Source of the DNA: Bacteroidales bacterium
GTDB taxonomy: Bacteria > Bacteroidota > Bacteroidia > Bacteroidales > F082
Assembly (NCBI GenBank): GCA_017553625.1
Contig: JAFZKP010000023.1
Span: forward strand, 1 to 53,555
Length of the DNA stretch: 53,555 bases
Direction: 5' to 3'
This document shows positions 23,897 through 33,226 of this stretch, piece after piece (position 1 is the first letter of the stretch; the number at the start of each line of letters is the position of its first letter). The position numbers and the translations under genes are program-made. The notes under the pieces were generated by a model. It searched no databases. It saw nothing but the letters and a program-made list of their open reading frames with translations, and was not told the DNA's origin.

Positions 23897-25336
23897 CTAT
23901 TCAGCATTGCTCTTCGAGAACAGTCTCTTCAAGCTCTGGTATTTTCCGAGTGTCAGAACGACACCGACACGGAAGTTTGCCGAATCAAACGAAGTCATCA
24001 TCTCCATTGTTGAAGAAAACATTTTTGAAGCAATCGATATATTGTCGGTAACGGCGTAAAGATTAAGTATTCCAATATGGAGACCGATACCTGCGCCCAA
24101 TGAACTGCCAGCGTATTTTGAATTGGTGTAGCTGAGCGACAGATTCAGGAAATTCAGGAACGCGCCGCTATAAGCCACTGTCATCGCAGGTCTCATCTGC
24201 CCGTTGACATAATACATCTGAGCCACAGCGGTAAAACGAATCGTAGGATGCAGCTCATAATATCCCTGAAGCATAATCTTGCTCTTCAGATATGTAGTGT
24301 AGTCATCACCGGCGACCAACGAATCGTTGCCCCATACCTGTTTCACCACATTGTCGAGCATCGACTCATAGTCCAACTGCATATCTGTAATCTGTGAAAT
24401 ATCATTAAACAGGGTCTTGTTTATCTCCAAGTTTTCTTTGCTTACATTCTTGACTTTGGTGTTCTTCCATCTTATAAAACCGATGTCGTAAGCACCAGCC
24501 GACAGTCCGAAGTGCTTGTTGAACACGTATGAAAGTCCGAAGTCAACACCCATACCGAAATTCTTCTGTATACTGAAGAAATCCTTCAGTTCCATGTTCT
24601 CAATATCGACAAATTTGATGATATCACCCATGCGTTCCATGCTCGCATTAAACGTGTTTGCCATCCTGATATTAAGATTCACATCTGCTGAGATGGAATA
24701 ATCATCGGCATCAGTATAAATCTTCGTTCTTTCATTATTCACCTTGACATTGGCGATACCGACAAGAAGTTTCGGACGCACGCCGATGGTTAAGTGCTCA
24801 GTCACATCATATTGCAAACCGACACCCAGCTCCGAATAAATCGTTCCGTCGACACCTATATTGAAATCGCAAGGATTATCGCCGACATAATAGCCGTTAC
24901 CTTTAACAAAAAATCCGACAAAGTCTTTAGAATACTGGAACTCGGAATTAATCTTGTTCCTGTAGTCAATATTAACAAACAACTTATTGATTCTGAATCC
25001 GATATTGAACACATCGAACGACATATTGAAGTTGATGAAGTTGTCCTGTTCCTCCAGACTGTTAAACAACTTCACTCCGTCGATGACATCCTCGCCAGCA
25101 GCGTTTTTACCATAAATATTCCCATATTTCAAACTTGAGCTGTAAACCGACAAGTTGATGTTTGAGACACCAACTCCGACAATCGCCTTATAAGGCACTC
25201 TAATACCCGGATTGAAGAAATTCGAATAAGGCATTTGCGGAAGCAGAGTGAATGTGACACCGTCATTTTGAGCTTTTGCGCCAGCTGTGAGGCAAATCAA
25301 AGCCAACAAAACAAATAATCTATATAATCTTTTCAT
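23897..25336 (-). CDS. DUF5723 outer-membrane barrel-like protein
   Basis: 479 residues with signal peptide MKRLYRLFVLLALICLTAGA followed by KAQ. It resembles DUF5723 proteins of Bacteroidetes: early PYSNFFNPGIRVPYKAIVGV, then alternating aromatic beta-strands with VGLQYDVTEHLTIGVRPKLL, SYVFNKHFGLSAGAYDIGFI and NLSLSYTNSKYAGSSLGAGI. The pattern fits an outer-membrane beta-barrel related to the PorV/PorQ/FadL type. It follows a lipoprotein gene by 15 bases and is probably co-transcribed with it. Confidence 0.78.
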   Translation of the reverse strand: MKRLYRLFVLLALICLTAGAKAQNDGVTFTLLPQMPYSNFFNPGIRVPYKAIVGVGVSNINLSVYSSSLKYGNIYGKNAAGEDVIDGVKLFNSLEEQDNFINFNMSFDVFNIGFRINKLFVNIDYRNKINSEFQYSKDFVGFFVKGNGYYVGDNPCDFNIGVDGTIYSELGVGLQYDVTEHLTIGVRPKLLVGIANVKVNNERTKIYTDADDYSISADVNLNIRMANTFNASMERMGDIIKFVDIENMELKDFFSIQKNFGMGVDFGLSYVFNKHFGLSAGAYDIGFIRWKNTKVKNVSKENLEINKTLFNDISQITDMQLDYESMLDNVVKQVWGNDSLVAGDDYTTYLKSKIMLQGYYELHPTIRFTAVAQMYYVNGQMRPAMTVAYSGAFLNFLNLSLSYTNSKYAGSSLGAGIGLHIGILNLYAVTDNISIASKMFSSTMEMMTSFDSANFRVGVVLTLGKYQSLKRLFSKSNAE

Positions 25337-25351
25337 ATCAGCCTCCTTGTT

Positions 25352-26905
25352 TTATATGTCTTCAATATTCACTTCCGAGGTCTTGGTGCGAATCCTCATC
25401 CTCAGGAACAAATCATCCGTGTCCATCATCATAATCATATTCTCTCCAGGTGTTGTGGCGCCCAGTTTGAGAACCATTTTGTTAGCCCTAAGCACATTGT
25501 TGAGCTTATTGCCAGTCACCTCGCAAGGGTCGAGATGAGACAAAGAACTTCCATATTCAATAGCCTGAGGATTGTCGTACAATGTCTCAATCAAAACATT
25601 GTCATACAAGAATTCGGCTTGGAACTCCACATTGATTCTGATGCCGCTGCGATAATCGACATAGAAGTCAATCTCGTCGATGTAATCGTAAATCTCACTG
25701 GCTCCGCTTGCGCCAGAGAAGTCGACAGCAAAGGTGTCAGTATAGTGCATATCGCTCAGTTTCAACGAGAACGGTATTTCAATATCTGCCAGCACATCAA
25801 TCGCGGATGTGTCGGAAACGGATATCTTGCCATCGCCGAAGAGCATTCTCACTCCACCGTCAAAGTCCATCCTTGTATATCCTGCAAGGGCGTCGATATT
25901 CTCAGTAAAGCCTGTTATTCTGCTATGATACCATTCGCCGTTTGTAGGATATAGATTGACATCAACACTGTCTTGTGCCAGAAGATTTGTCACCAACTGG
26001 TTGTTTGTGTTGACAAAATCGAGTTTCGAGACATATCCGCCCGCGCCAAAACCGAAGGTGTTTCTATAGGTAATGTAGATACGAGGAATCGGCAGGTAAG
26101 CTTCGCCTGATATTCCATTGATACCGAAATCAATGTTTGTATTATCGGTATAGGTCGAATCCATCGGTGTTGAAATTGTTCCGTAGACCGTCTTGAATTT
26201 CACATTCTTCAGTCCGCCGGTGAGCGCACACTGAAAATCGCCGCCTTCAAAGACGAAGCCAGCGTCGCAGTGCATCGTCACCCTTGACGAGAAGCTAACG
26301 GTGTCGTTTTCAGGAACGATTCTGTAATTGGAGAGATCGACGTGCTGATCACCTTTATTATAATTAAGGACCAGCGAGAACGGCTCACCATCTTTGTCTA
26401 AGAGCTGATTGGAATACAATTCGATGCTTTTCAGCCACGGAATCGCCGGGATAACCTCGAAACCGAACGAGAAGTCGCCGCTTCGCAGAATCACTTCGTC
26501 GATGCCGAATCCGTCGTAATGGAACGGGATTGTTGCAAATTTGTCGACCAACAAGACCGTGTCTTGCGTGTTCTCATTCTCAAATTCAGGCAAGGTGAAA
26601 TTAGTTTCCGTGTTAAAATTCACGTCGTTGATATTGCCGAGGAGGTCGCTCGCCTTTATGACGTCTTTAACGGAATCGGCATAATATGCGAAAATCGAGT
26701 CCTCTCTCACACGCAGCCAGTTTTGTGTGGTGATGTCCATTTTACCCAAAATCTCCCTCAGTGAAATAGTATCACAGAACAAAGAGACTGCCATCTGATT
26801 GTCAACAACCACCTTCTTAATGCCTTGTTTCTTGCACGACACCGCCGTGACAAGCAGCAGAGCGACAAGTGCTGTTGAGATTAATGTTGTAAATTTAGTT
26901 CTCAT
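25352..26905 (-). CDS. Large lipoprotein in an operon with the DUF5723 gene
   Basis: 517 residues with a lipoprotein signal MRTKFTTLISTALVALLLVT followed by AVSCKKQ (Cys near residue 24). The rest is beta-rich, with LREILGKMDITTQNWLRVRE near residue 50 and no family I recognise. It is separated by 15 bases from the downstream barrel-like gene and has its own promoter, so the two probably act together at the outer membrane. Confidence 0.7.
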   Translation of the reverse strand: MRTKFTTLISTALVALLLVTAVSCKKQGIKKVVVDNQMAVSLFCDTISLREILGKMDITTQNWLRVREDSIFAYYADSVKDVIKASDLLGNINDVNFNTETNFTLPEFENENTQDTVLLVDKFATIPFHYDGFGIDEVILRSGDFSFGFEVIPAIPWLKSIELYSNQLLDKDGEPFSLVLNYNKGDQHVDLSNYRIVPENDTVSFSSRVTMHCDAGFVFEGGDFQCALTGGLKNVKFKTVYGTISTPMDSTYTDNTNIDFGINGISGEAYLPIPRIYITYRNTFGFGAGGYVSKLDFVNTNNQLVTNLLAQDSVDVNLYPTNGEWYHSRITGFTENIDALAGYTRMDFDGGVRMLFGDGKISVSDTSAIDVLADIEIPFSLKLSDMHYTDTFAVDFSGASGASEIYDYIDEIDFYVDYRSGIRINVEFQAEFLYDNVLIETLYDNPQAIEYGSSLSHLDPCEVTGNKLNNVLRANKMVLKLGATTPGENMIMMMDTDDLFLRMRIRTKTSEVNIEDI

Positions 26906-26928
26906 ATTTTATCAGTTAAATCACGCCT

Positions 26929-26936
26929 CAAAGATA
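26929..26936 (-). promoter_or_regulatory. Promoter -7 element for the lipoprotein/DUF5723 pair
   Basis: TATCTTTG on the minus strand, 23 bases before the ATG. Confidence 0.6.
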
Positions 26937-27187
26937 GTGATTATTTTGAATAAACCAACATCAAAATCCATTTTTTTAGCATTCATCAAAACGAATGGAA
27001 TTGACAGCAGTCAGTTTTCACGTGTTTCATCATCATATTTGTCAAAATAAAACTGGCAGAAGAGGTTAAAAAAAGCTCATTTACATTTAAACCCATCCGA
27101 AACAAGCTAAAATTTTAGCACAAAAATAGACGTATAATATTGAATTTCAACAAAATATAAGATTTTGAAATTATTTGCAAAAATTTG

Positions 27188-27217
27188 TTTGTTGTAAACA
27201 AAAATGTATTATTTTTG
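27188..27217 (+). promoter_or_regulatory. Promoter for rpsO
   Basis: TTTG at 27188-27191 and TATTTTTG at 27210-27217, 18 bases apart, a close match to the Bacteroides consensus. Confidence 0.75.
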
Positions 27218-27246
27218 CAGTCCGAAAAGAAAGAAAGAAAAAAGAT

Positions 27247-27516
27247 ATGTATTTAACTGCAGAAAAGAAACAAGAGATTTTCACAGAATACGGTAAAAAC
27301 GCACAGGATACCGGTTCTGCAGAGGGACAAATTGCATTGTTCACATTCAGAATCAAGAATTTAACAGAACACATGAAGGGCGCAAAGAAGGACTTGGTCA
27401 CAATGCGTTCATTAGTTTCTCTCGTAGGTAAGAGAAGAAAGCTCCTCGCCTATCTGAAGAAGAAAGACATCGAGAGATATCGTACCATCATCAAAGAATT
27501 AGGTATCAGAAAATAA
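27247..27516 (+). CDS. rpsO: 30S ribosomal protein uS15
   Basis: 89 residues starting MYLTAEKKQEIFTEYGKNAQ, with DTGSAEGQIALFTFRIKNL and the RRKLLAYLKKKD rRNA-binding segment. Length is normal. The ATG at 27247 lies 29 bases after the promoter -7 element; longer readings upstream are excluded. A terminator follows, then pnp, the usual neighbour. Confidence 0.97.
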   Translation: MYLTAEKKQEIFTEYGKNAQDTGSAEGQIALFTFRIKNLTEHMKGAKKDLVTMRSLVSLVGKRRKLLAYLKKKDIERYRTIIKELGIRK

Positions 27517-27540
27517 AGCATTGTAGATCAATGCGCTTGC

Positions 27541-27573
27541 AAAAAAAGGCAACGTCATGATTGCCTTTTTTTT
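27541..27573 (+). terminator. Terminator after rpsO
   Basis: AAAAAAAGGCAA pairs with TTGCCTTTTTTTT around a nine-base loop. Read-through would reach pnp. Confidence 0.88.
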
Positions 27574-27633
27574 GCATTGTTGTATACCTAAACAAAAGCG
27601 GTTTTATTTAATTAATTATTAAAAGTTTTTATT

Positions 27634-29856
27634 ATGGGTTCAGAAGGTATCAAACAAACCATACAGACTGGTAAGGATATTATTACCATCGAGACAGGTC
27701 GTTTAGCCAAGCAGGCTGACGGCGCTGCTGTTGTGACATGCGGCAAGACAATGTTGCTCGCCACTGTCGTAGCTGCAAAAGAAGCCAAAGACGACGTAGA
27801 TTTCCTGCCACTTTCAGTCGATTATAAAGAAAAATACGCTGCCACAGGCAAGTTCCCTGGCGGTTTCTTCAAACGCGAAGGCAAGCCATCAGACTATGAG
27901 ATTTTGATCTCACGTCTCGTCGACCGCGCCATCCGCCCATTGTTCCCAGACGATTTCCACGCAGAAATCCAAGTGCAGATAACATTGCTTTCAGGCGAGC
28001 AGAACGTGCTTCCTGATGCTTACGCAGCATTGGCGGCATCAGCGGCTATCGCAGTGTCAGACATCCCGTTCCACGGTCCTATCTCAGAAGTCCGCGTCGC
28101 AATGATCAACGGCGAATACGTCATCAACCCGCGCGCTGACGAACTTGAGAACGCCGACCTCGAACTCATGGTGGGTGCCACAATGAAAGACATCTGCATG
28201 GTGGAAGGCGAGTCAAAAGAAATCTCGGAAGCACAGATGATCGGCGCTTTGAAAGCAGCTCACGAGGCCATCAAAGGCCAGGTGCAAGCTCAGCTCGACC
28301 TCGCTTCAAAGGTTGAGAAGGCACAGACAAAACGCGAGTACTGCCACGAAGTCAACGACGAGAATTTGCGCGCCGACATGATGGAGTGCTGCTACAAGCC
28401 ATGCTACGACTTCGCCCTCACCGGCAACGCCAACAAACACGAGCGCGAGGACGCATTCCAGGCAATCCTTGACAACTATCTCACAAAATACACCGAAGAG
28501 GAACTCGAAGAGAAAACCTCGATGGCAAAACGTTACTTCCACGACATCGAGCGTAAGGCAGTGCGCGACGCCATTTTGATCGAGCGCAAACGTCTCGATG
28601 GCCGTAAACTCGACCAGATCCGTCCTATTTGGACAGAAGTCGATGTTTTGCCGTCATGCCACGGCTCAGCCATCTTCACACGTGGTGAGACACAGGCATT
28701 GGTGACAGTGACATTGGGCACCAAGCTCGACGAGCAGACCATCGACGGCGCTGTCGTTGAAGGCACAAGCAACTTCATGCTGCACTACAACTTCCCGAGT
28801 TTCGCAACAGGTGAATGCAAGGCAAGCCGCGGTGTAAGCCGTCGTGAAATCGGTCACGGCAACCTCGCTGAGAGAGCTTTGAAGAACATGATTCCTGCCG
28901 GTGACGAGAATCCTTACACAATCCGTGTGGTTTCCGACATTCTCGAGTCAAACGGTTCATCATCAATGGCTTCGGTGTGCGGTGGCACATTGGCATTGAT
29001 GGATGCTGGTGTTAAGATGAGAAAGCCTGTAGCAGGTATCGCAATGGGTCTTATCACCGACAACGAAAAATACGCTGTCTTGTCAGACATCCTCGGCGAC
29101 GAAGACCACCTCGGCGACATGGATTTCAAGGTCACCGGTACTGTCGACGGCATCACAGCATGCCAGATGGATATCAAGGTTGACGGTTTGTCATACGAAG
29201 TTTTGAGCGAGGCTCTCGAGCAGGCAAAGGCTGGCAGAATGCACATCCTTGGCGAGATGGCGAAGACCATCACCGAGCCGCGTGCCGACTACAAAGAGTC
29301 AGTACCACGCATCGAGAAGATCATCATCCCTAAAGACTTCATCGGCGCTGTCATCGGACCTGGCGGAAAGGTAGTCCAGGAGATTCAGAAGACCACCAAC
29401 ACCGTCATCGTCATCACTGAGGACGACAAATGCGGCATCGTCGAGATTGCTTCTACAAACAAAGAAGACCTCGAAGCAGCAAAGGCAAGAGTGCGTGCTA
29501 TCGTTGCAGTACCTGAGGTCGGCGAGATTTACGACGGCACAGTTAAGTCAATCATGCCTTTCGGCGCTTTCGTCGAGATTCTTCCTGGCAAGGACGGTCT
29601 GCTCCACATCTCGGAAATAGACTACAAACGTCTTGAGACCATGGACGGCGTTTTGAACGAGGGTGACAAGATTCAGGTGAAGCTCATCGACATCGACCAG
29701 AAGACTGGTAAGCTCCGTCTTTCAAGAAAGGCTTTATTGCCGAAACCGGAAGGTTACGTTGAGAAGCCTGAGAGACCACGTGGCGAGCACAAGGGCGGTG
29801 AACGCAAAGGCGGCGACCACAAAGATCATAAAGGCCCAAGACACGAGAAGAAGTAG
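27634..29856 (+). CDS. pnp: Polynucleotide phosphorylase
   Basis: 740 residues. It degrades RNA 3'-to-5' using phosphate and can add tails. In order: first RNase PH domain ([33 protein letters not shown]), helical linker, second RNase PH domain ([48 protein letters not shown]), KH domain with the GPGG loop ([17 protein letters not shown], about 565) and S1 domain ([20 protein letters not shown]). The C-terminus is a basic Gly/Lys/His tail ([17 protein letters not shown]). Length is normal. It follows rpsO as in many bacteria. Confidence 0.97.
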   Translation: MGSEGIKQTIQTGKDIITIETGRLAKQADGAAVVTCGKTMLLATVVAAKEAKDDVDFLPLSVDYKEKYAATGKFPGGFFKREGKPSDYEILISRLVDRAIRPLFPDDFHAEIQVQITLLSGEQNVLPDAYAALAASAAIAVSDIPFHGPISEVRVAMINGEYVINPRADELENADLELMVGATMKDICMVEGESKEISEAQMIGALKAAHEAIKGQVQAQLDLASKVEKAQTKREYCHEVNDENLRADMMECCYKPCYDFALTGNANKHEREDAFQAILDNYLTKYTEEELEEKTSMAKRYFHDIERKAVRDAILIERKRLDGRKLDQIRPIWTEVDVLPSCHGSAIFTRGETQALVTVTLGTKLDEQTIDGAVVEGTSNFMLHYNFPSFATGECKASRGVSRREIGHGNLAERALKNMIPAGDENPYTIRVVSDILESNGSSSMASVCGGTLALMDAGVKMRKPVAGIAMGLITDNEKYAVLSDILGDEDHLGDMDFKVTGTVDGITACQMDIKVDGLSYEVLSEALEQAKAGRMHILGEMAKTITEPRADYKESVPRIEKIIIPKDFIGAVIGPGGKVVQEIQKTTNTVIVITEDDKCGIVEIASTNKEDLEAAKARVRAIVAVPEVGEIYDGTVKSIMPFGAFVEILPGKDGLLHISEIDYKRLETMDGVLNEGDKIQVKLIDIDQKTGKLRLSRKALLPKPEGYVEKPERPRGEHKGGERKGGDHKDHKGPRHEKK

Positions 29857-29870
29857 TTAATAAGTTGATG

Positions 29871-29940
29871 AGATTACTCGCTTCGCTCGCAATGACAAGA
29901 TTGTCATTCCGAACCCTTTAGGGGTGAGGAACCTCATCAA
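29871..29940. repeat. Dispersed inverted repeat, family 2 copy
   Basis: Outer arms GATGAG / CTCATC, inner AATGACA / TTGTCATT, with CTCGCTTCGCTCGCAATGAC between. It is related to the copies at 4492 and 46299. It is followed by octamer words AACTGAATAACTGAACAACT to 29966. Confidence 0.75.
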
Positions 29941-29979
29941 CTGAATAACTGAACAACTGAATAACTTAATAAATAAAAT

Positions 29980-30843
29980 ATGAGGCAGTTAAAGATTACC
30001 AAACAAGTTACCAACAGGGAAACAGCTTCTTTGGACAAGTATCTCCAGGAGATTGGTAAGGTTGAATTGATAACGGCTGACGAGGAAGTCGAGCTTGCGC
30101 AGAGAATCCGTCAGGGCGACATGGCCGCTTTGGAGAAGCTCACGAAAGCCAACTTGAGATTCGTGGTGTCAGTGTCGAAACAGTACCAAAATCAGGGATT
30201 AAGCCTCCCCGACCTCATCAATGAGGGCAACCTCGGACTTATCAAGGCGGCGCGCCGTTTTGACGAGACAAGAGGTTTCAAGTTCATCTCTTACGCTGTG
30301 TGGTGGATTCGTCAGTCCATCCTCCAGGCTCTTGCAGAACAATCACGTATCGTCCGACTCCCCTTGAACAAAATCGGCTCGATCAATAAAATCAACAAGA
30401 CATACGCAAAGCTGGAGCAGGAATTCGAGCGCGAACCAAACGCTGAAGAGATAGCTGAAGTCCTCGACTTGACCGAAGCCGAAGTCAAGGAATCGATGAA
30501 AAACGCAGGTCGTCACGTGTCGATGGACGCTCCGCTCGTGCAGGATGAAGACAACAACATGTACGATGTCTTGAAGAGTGACGAGGTGGTGACACCTGAA
30601 ACACAGCTCCTTTACGAGTCACTTCGCAAGGAAATCGACCGCGCCATCTCGACTTTGACACAACGCGAGGCCGACGTCGTCCGTCTCTATTTCGGACTCA
30701 ACGGCGGTCACCCGATGACTTTGGAGGAAATTGGCGAGAAGTTTGACCTCACGCGCGAGCGTGTTCGTCAGATTAAGGAGAAGGCAATCCGCCGCTTGAA
30801 GCACACAAGCAGGAGCAAGATTCTCAAGAGTTATCTTGGTTGA
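29980..30843 (+). CDS. rpoD: Primary sigma factor, Bacteroidetes type
   Basis: 287 residues, the short group 1 sigma factor of Bacteroidetes, which lacks the long region 1.1. Region 1.2 [20 protein letters not shown], regions 2.1-2.4 [20 protein letters not shown] and [18 protein letters not shown], region 3 [14 protein letters not shown], and region 4.2 [20 protein letters not shown] are complete. It would recognise the TTTG / TAnnTTTG promoters seen through this window. It ends at a terminator. Confidence 0.95.
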   Translation: MRQLKITKQVTNRETASLDKYLQEIGKVELITADEEVELAQRIRQGDMAALEKLTKANLRFVVSVSKQYQNQGLSLPDLINEGNLGLIKAARRFDETRGFKFISYAVWWIRQSILQALAEQSRIVRLPLNKIGSINKINKTYAKLEQEFEREPNAEEIAEVLDLTEAEVKESMKNAGRHVSMDAPLVQDEDNNMYDVLKSDEVVTPETQLLYESLRKEIDRAISTLTQREADVVRLYFGLNGGHPMTLEEIGEKFDLTRERVRQIKEKAIRRLKHTSRSKILKSYLG

Positions 30844-30869
30844 TCTTATTATTTGATTATTGAGGATTT

Positions 30870-30900
30870 AACAGGGCTGGCGACGGTCCTGTTATTTTTT
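30870..30900 (+). terminator. Terminator after the sigma factor gene
   Basis: AACAGG pairs with CCTGTT around a 12-base loop, followed by ATTTTTT. Confidence 0.75.
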
Positions 30901-31254
30901 ATGCTCACTTGATTTAACAGACCAAGGCGCTTTCTCATGATGTAGCAGCCAATTTATATAATCATTGGCAAGTTCCGCAAGGCTTGCGCGAGCCACATCG
31001 GTGAGACGCATCTCAGTTTCCTTTGATGTGGCATGACGCGAGTTGCCTTCAGCGATATTTGCCGTAACCGAACGCGCAGCCTGTGTCATTTGGTCGTACT
31101 GACGTCCGCAGGGATCGTTAGTGCGGTTAAGGTAGCGGATGCAAATTTTTGTCAATAATTTTAATTTAATGTCAAAAATTTGCGTATCTTTGCAGTCGAA
31201 ATATTTGCGTAAATACGCAAAAAAATCGAACAGAATGATAGTACAACGAGACAC
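30892..31254 (-). pseudogene. Truncated four-helix-bundle (S23/bAvd-like) protein
   Basis: The frame shows the core of four-helix-bundle suffix-domain proteins, RQYDQMTQAARSVTANIAEG then KETEMRLTDVARASLAELAN and DYINWL. The first 40 residues do not resemble the family, and the region they come from doubles as the promoter of the divergent ATPase gene. The C-terminus stops soon after WLLHHEKAPW, where longer relatives continue. It is best read as a remnant; a short expressed protein starting near 31140 is possible. It marks the left edge of the accessory island. Confidence 0.6.
31179..31221 (+). promoter_or_regulatory. Promoter and palindromic operator of the DUF4143 ATPase
   Basis: TATCTTTG (31185-31192) is the -7 element. 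A near-palindrome, TTTGCGTA-AA-TACGCAAA, lies at 31204-31221, just after the expected transcription start, and an extra half-site TTTGCGTA at 31179-31186 overlaps the -7 element. The arrangement suggests a repressor binding two sites; no regulator gene is adjacent. Confidence 0.65.
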
Positions 31255-32491
31255 CTATATTGAAAAGCTTTGGAGTCGAAGACACAATGGTCTGATAAAA
31301 ATAGTGACCGGTATGCGCCGTTCCGGCAAATCGTTTCTTTTGTTTAACCTCTTTGTTAAACAGCTAAAAGACAACGGTGTTGATGACAACCATATCATTG
31401 CGATAGATCTGGAAGACTATCGAAATGTTTCGCTTCGAAAACCTGACGAACTGCTTCATTTTGTCGACAGCAAGATTGTCGACGATTCGATGTATTATCT
31501 GCTTATTGATGAGGTGCAACGTCTGGAGTTCTTTGAGGAAGTGCTTAATAGTTTCCTGAAAAAAAGCAATGTTGATGTCTATGTCACTGGCAGCAACGCC
31601 CGATTCCTTTCGCGTGATGTGATTACAATCTTCCGTGGCAGAAGTGATGAAGTGAGGGTCCATCCCTTTTGTTTCAAAGAATTTATGTCCACACAAGATA
31701 GTCTTAACCACGAACAGTGCCTTCGCCAATACCTTACCTATGGGGGAATGCCACAGGCAAGCACTATGAATTCCAACGAACAACGCAAGACTTATCTCCA
31801 GGACCTATTCACAGGCACTTATCTAAGGGATATCAAAGAACGCTACAACCTGCGCGACGATGCCGATATGGAAGAGCTTATGGATGTGCTTGCCAGCAGC
31901 GTTGGCTCTCTTGTCAATCCCACCAAGTTGAAAAACACCTTCCATTCTGTAAAACAGAGCACCATTACGGTAGACACCATAAAGACCTACCTTGACCTGC
32001 TACAAGATGCTTTTTTGGTAGAAAAGGCAGTAAGATACGATATCAAAGGCCGCAAATATATTGGTACTCCGTCAAAATATTACTTTGACGACCTCGGTTT
32101 GCGCAATGCTCGGCTCGGATTCCGCCAAGTGGAATTCACTCATTTGATGGAAAATCTCATATACAACGAACTGCGTGCAAGAGGGCAACTGGTTGACGTG
32201 GGGCAAGTCACATTAAATACCAAGAATGCTGAAGGCAAAAGCCAGCGCACTCTTCTTGAAGTCGACTTTGTGTGCAACCAAGGAGACAATCGCATCTATA
32301 TTCAGTCGGCATTTAACCTCCCTGACGAAGAAAAGACCTTGCAAGAAATACGTCCCTTGATGCAAATAGGAGACAACTTCCAGAAAGTGGTCATTGTCGG
32401 AGGCCTCCAGCCCACTTATAGGAACGATAAAGGTATCCTTATTCTAAACATATTCGACTTTTTGCTCAATCCAGACTCTATTGAGCTATGA
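31235..32491 (+). CDS. AAA ATPase with DUF4143 domain
   Basis: 418 residues from the ATG of MIVQRDTYIEKLWSRRHNGL; the longer upstream reading crosses the promoter. Walker A is GMRRSGKS (about residue 25) and Walker B is YLLIDEVQRLEFF (about 90), with ITGSNARFLS-like sensor VTGSNARFLSRDV. The C-terminal DUF4143 part includes RYDIKGRKYIGTPSKYYFDD and LENLIYNEL-like MENLIYNELRARG. This ATPase family is abundant and variable in Bacteroidales; its function is not settled, though some are linked to toxin-antitoxin or defence loci. Active-site residues are intact. Confidence 0.88.
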   Translation: MIVQRDTYIEKLWSRRHNGLIKIVTGMRRSGKSFLLFNLFVKQLKDNGVDDNHIIAIDLEDYRNVSLRKPDELLHFVDSKIVDDSMYYLLIDEVQRLEFFEEVLNSFLKKSNVDVYVTGSNARFLSRDVITIFRGRSDEVRVHPFCFKEFMSTQDSLNHEQCLRQYLTYGGMPQASTMNSNEQRKTYLQDLFTGTYLRDIKERYNLRDDADMEELMDVLASSVGSLVNPTKLKNTFHSVKQSTITVDTIKTYLDLLQDAFLVEKAVRYDIKGRKYIGTPSKYYFDDLGLRNARLGFRQVEFTHLMENLIYNELRARGQLVDVGQVTLNTKNAEGKSQRTLLEVDFVCNQGDNRIYIQSAFNLPDEEKTLQEIRPLMQIGDNFQKVVIVGGLQPTYRNDKGILILNIFDFLLNPDSIEL

Positions 32492-32638
32492 CAATAATAA
32501 CTACCGGAACCCTTGTCTGCTAGATTGCCTTCACACCACGGTGAAGTCTCGGTAGCGCTTCGAAAAGATACTAACGCATTCTTGGTGCCCTCTACGTAGT
32601 TTCTTTTGGTTGGTTATACAAGCCTTCTTGGTTATTCA

Positions 32639-32860
32639 CTATTGCAGGAGATTCTGGCTAATCCATTGACGGGAAAATAGATCGTCCACCTCATAATGGG
32701 TGCTACGCACAACGATACCAGACTTAATCATTCTCAACAATGAGCTATAGGAAGTACTCGTCGCCTGATTTCGATTCTGCAAAGGTTGCCTGTTTAGCAC
32801 CAGTTGTTTAAGCGTAAACCTATCAGTCCTGTTCAAATTCTGCCATGCCGCACACATCAT
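32639..32860 (-). pseudogene. Remnant resembling the end of an ATPase
   Basis: The frame reads FTLKQLVLNRQPLQNRNQAT, then SYSSLLRMIKSGIVVRSTHY and VDDLFSRQWI. This layout (winged-helix end closing on a D-F-W motif) is like the C-terminus of archaeal-type ATP-binding proteins common in Bacteroidetes. No ATPase body precedes it, so it is probably a leftover fragment. The call is weak. Confidence 0.35.
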
Positions 32861-32969
32861 CCAATGTTAGAGACAGATTATGCCCACCGTTAAGTCTGTC
32901 CGCTTGTACGGCAATGCCCTTAAGCATGCTCAGGCTGTTTTTTAGTAATTCCATGTCATTTTTGTTCAT
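32823..32969 (-). CDS. Small protein of 48 residues, unknown
   Basis: Starts MNKNDMELLKNSLSMLKGIA and ends DDVCGMAEFEQD. A TATCTTTG element (32986-32993, minus strand) lies 16 bases before the ATG, so transcription is plausible. It overlaps, in another frame, the ATPase-like remnant at 32639, so it may be the start of a frameshifted gene rather than an independent one. Confidence 0.35.
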   Translation of the reverse strand: MNKNDMELLKNSLSMLKGIAVQADRLNGGHNLSLTLDDVCGMAEFEQD

Positions 32970-33226
32970 ATCATACTTTTTTGTGCAAAGATACGGGAAT
33001 AACATTTGGAAATACTATCGAATATTTTTCGACACACTAACCCACTGGGCATCAATTATTTTGATGATATTTGCAAATATCAAAACTTAAATTTGGCTGT
33101 TTACCGACCAAATATGAACAAAAATCTTTGCGGTTTCGCAAGATGTGAGATTGTGATGTTTACATCATGATATAACTATGAAAATATGTCTTAATTCAGA
33201 TCATCTTATAATACCGAATTATGTAG

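Larger units (their letters stand above)
26906..27246. other. Divergent intergenic region, lipoprotein / rpsO
   Basis: 341 AT-rich bases. A minus-strand -7 element lies at 26929 and the rpsO promoter at 27188-27217. Nothing else was recognised between them. Confidence 0.7.
32492..33226. other. Gene-poor stretch with remnants
   Basis: 735 bases between the ATPase gene and the HEPN-like gene. It contains a short minus-strand gene with promoter (32823-32969) and a degraded ATPase-like end (32639-32860). 33006-33226 is AT-rich and I see nothing further in it. Confidence 0.6.

Noticed and set aside
30892-31254. Diversity-generating retroelement accessory (Avd)
   Set aside because: Only a truncated four-helix-bundle core is present; no reverse transcriptase or template/variable repeats are nearby.
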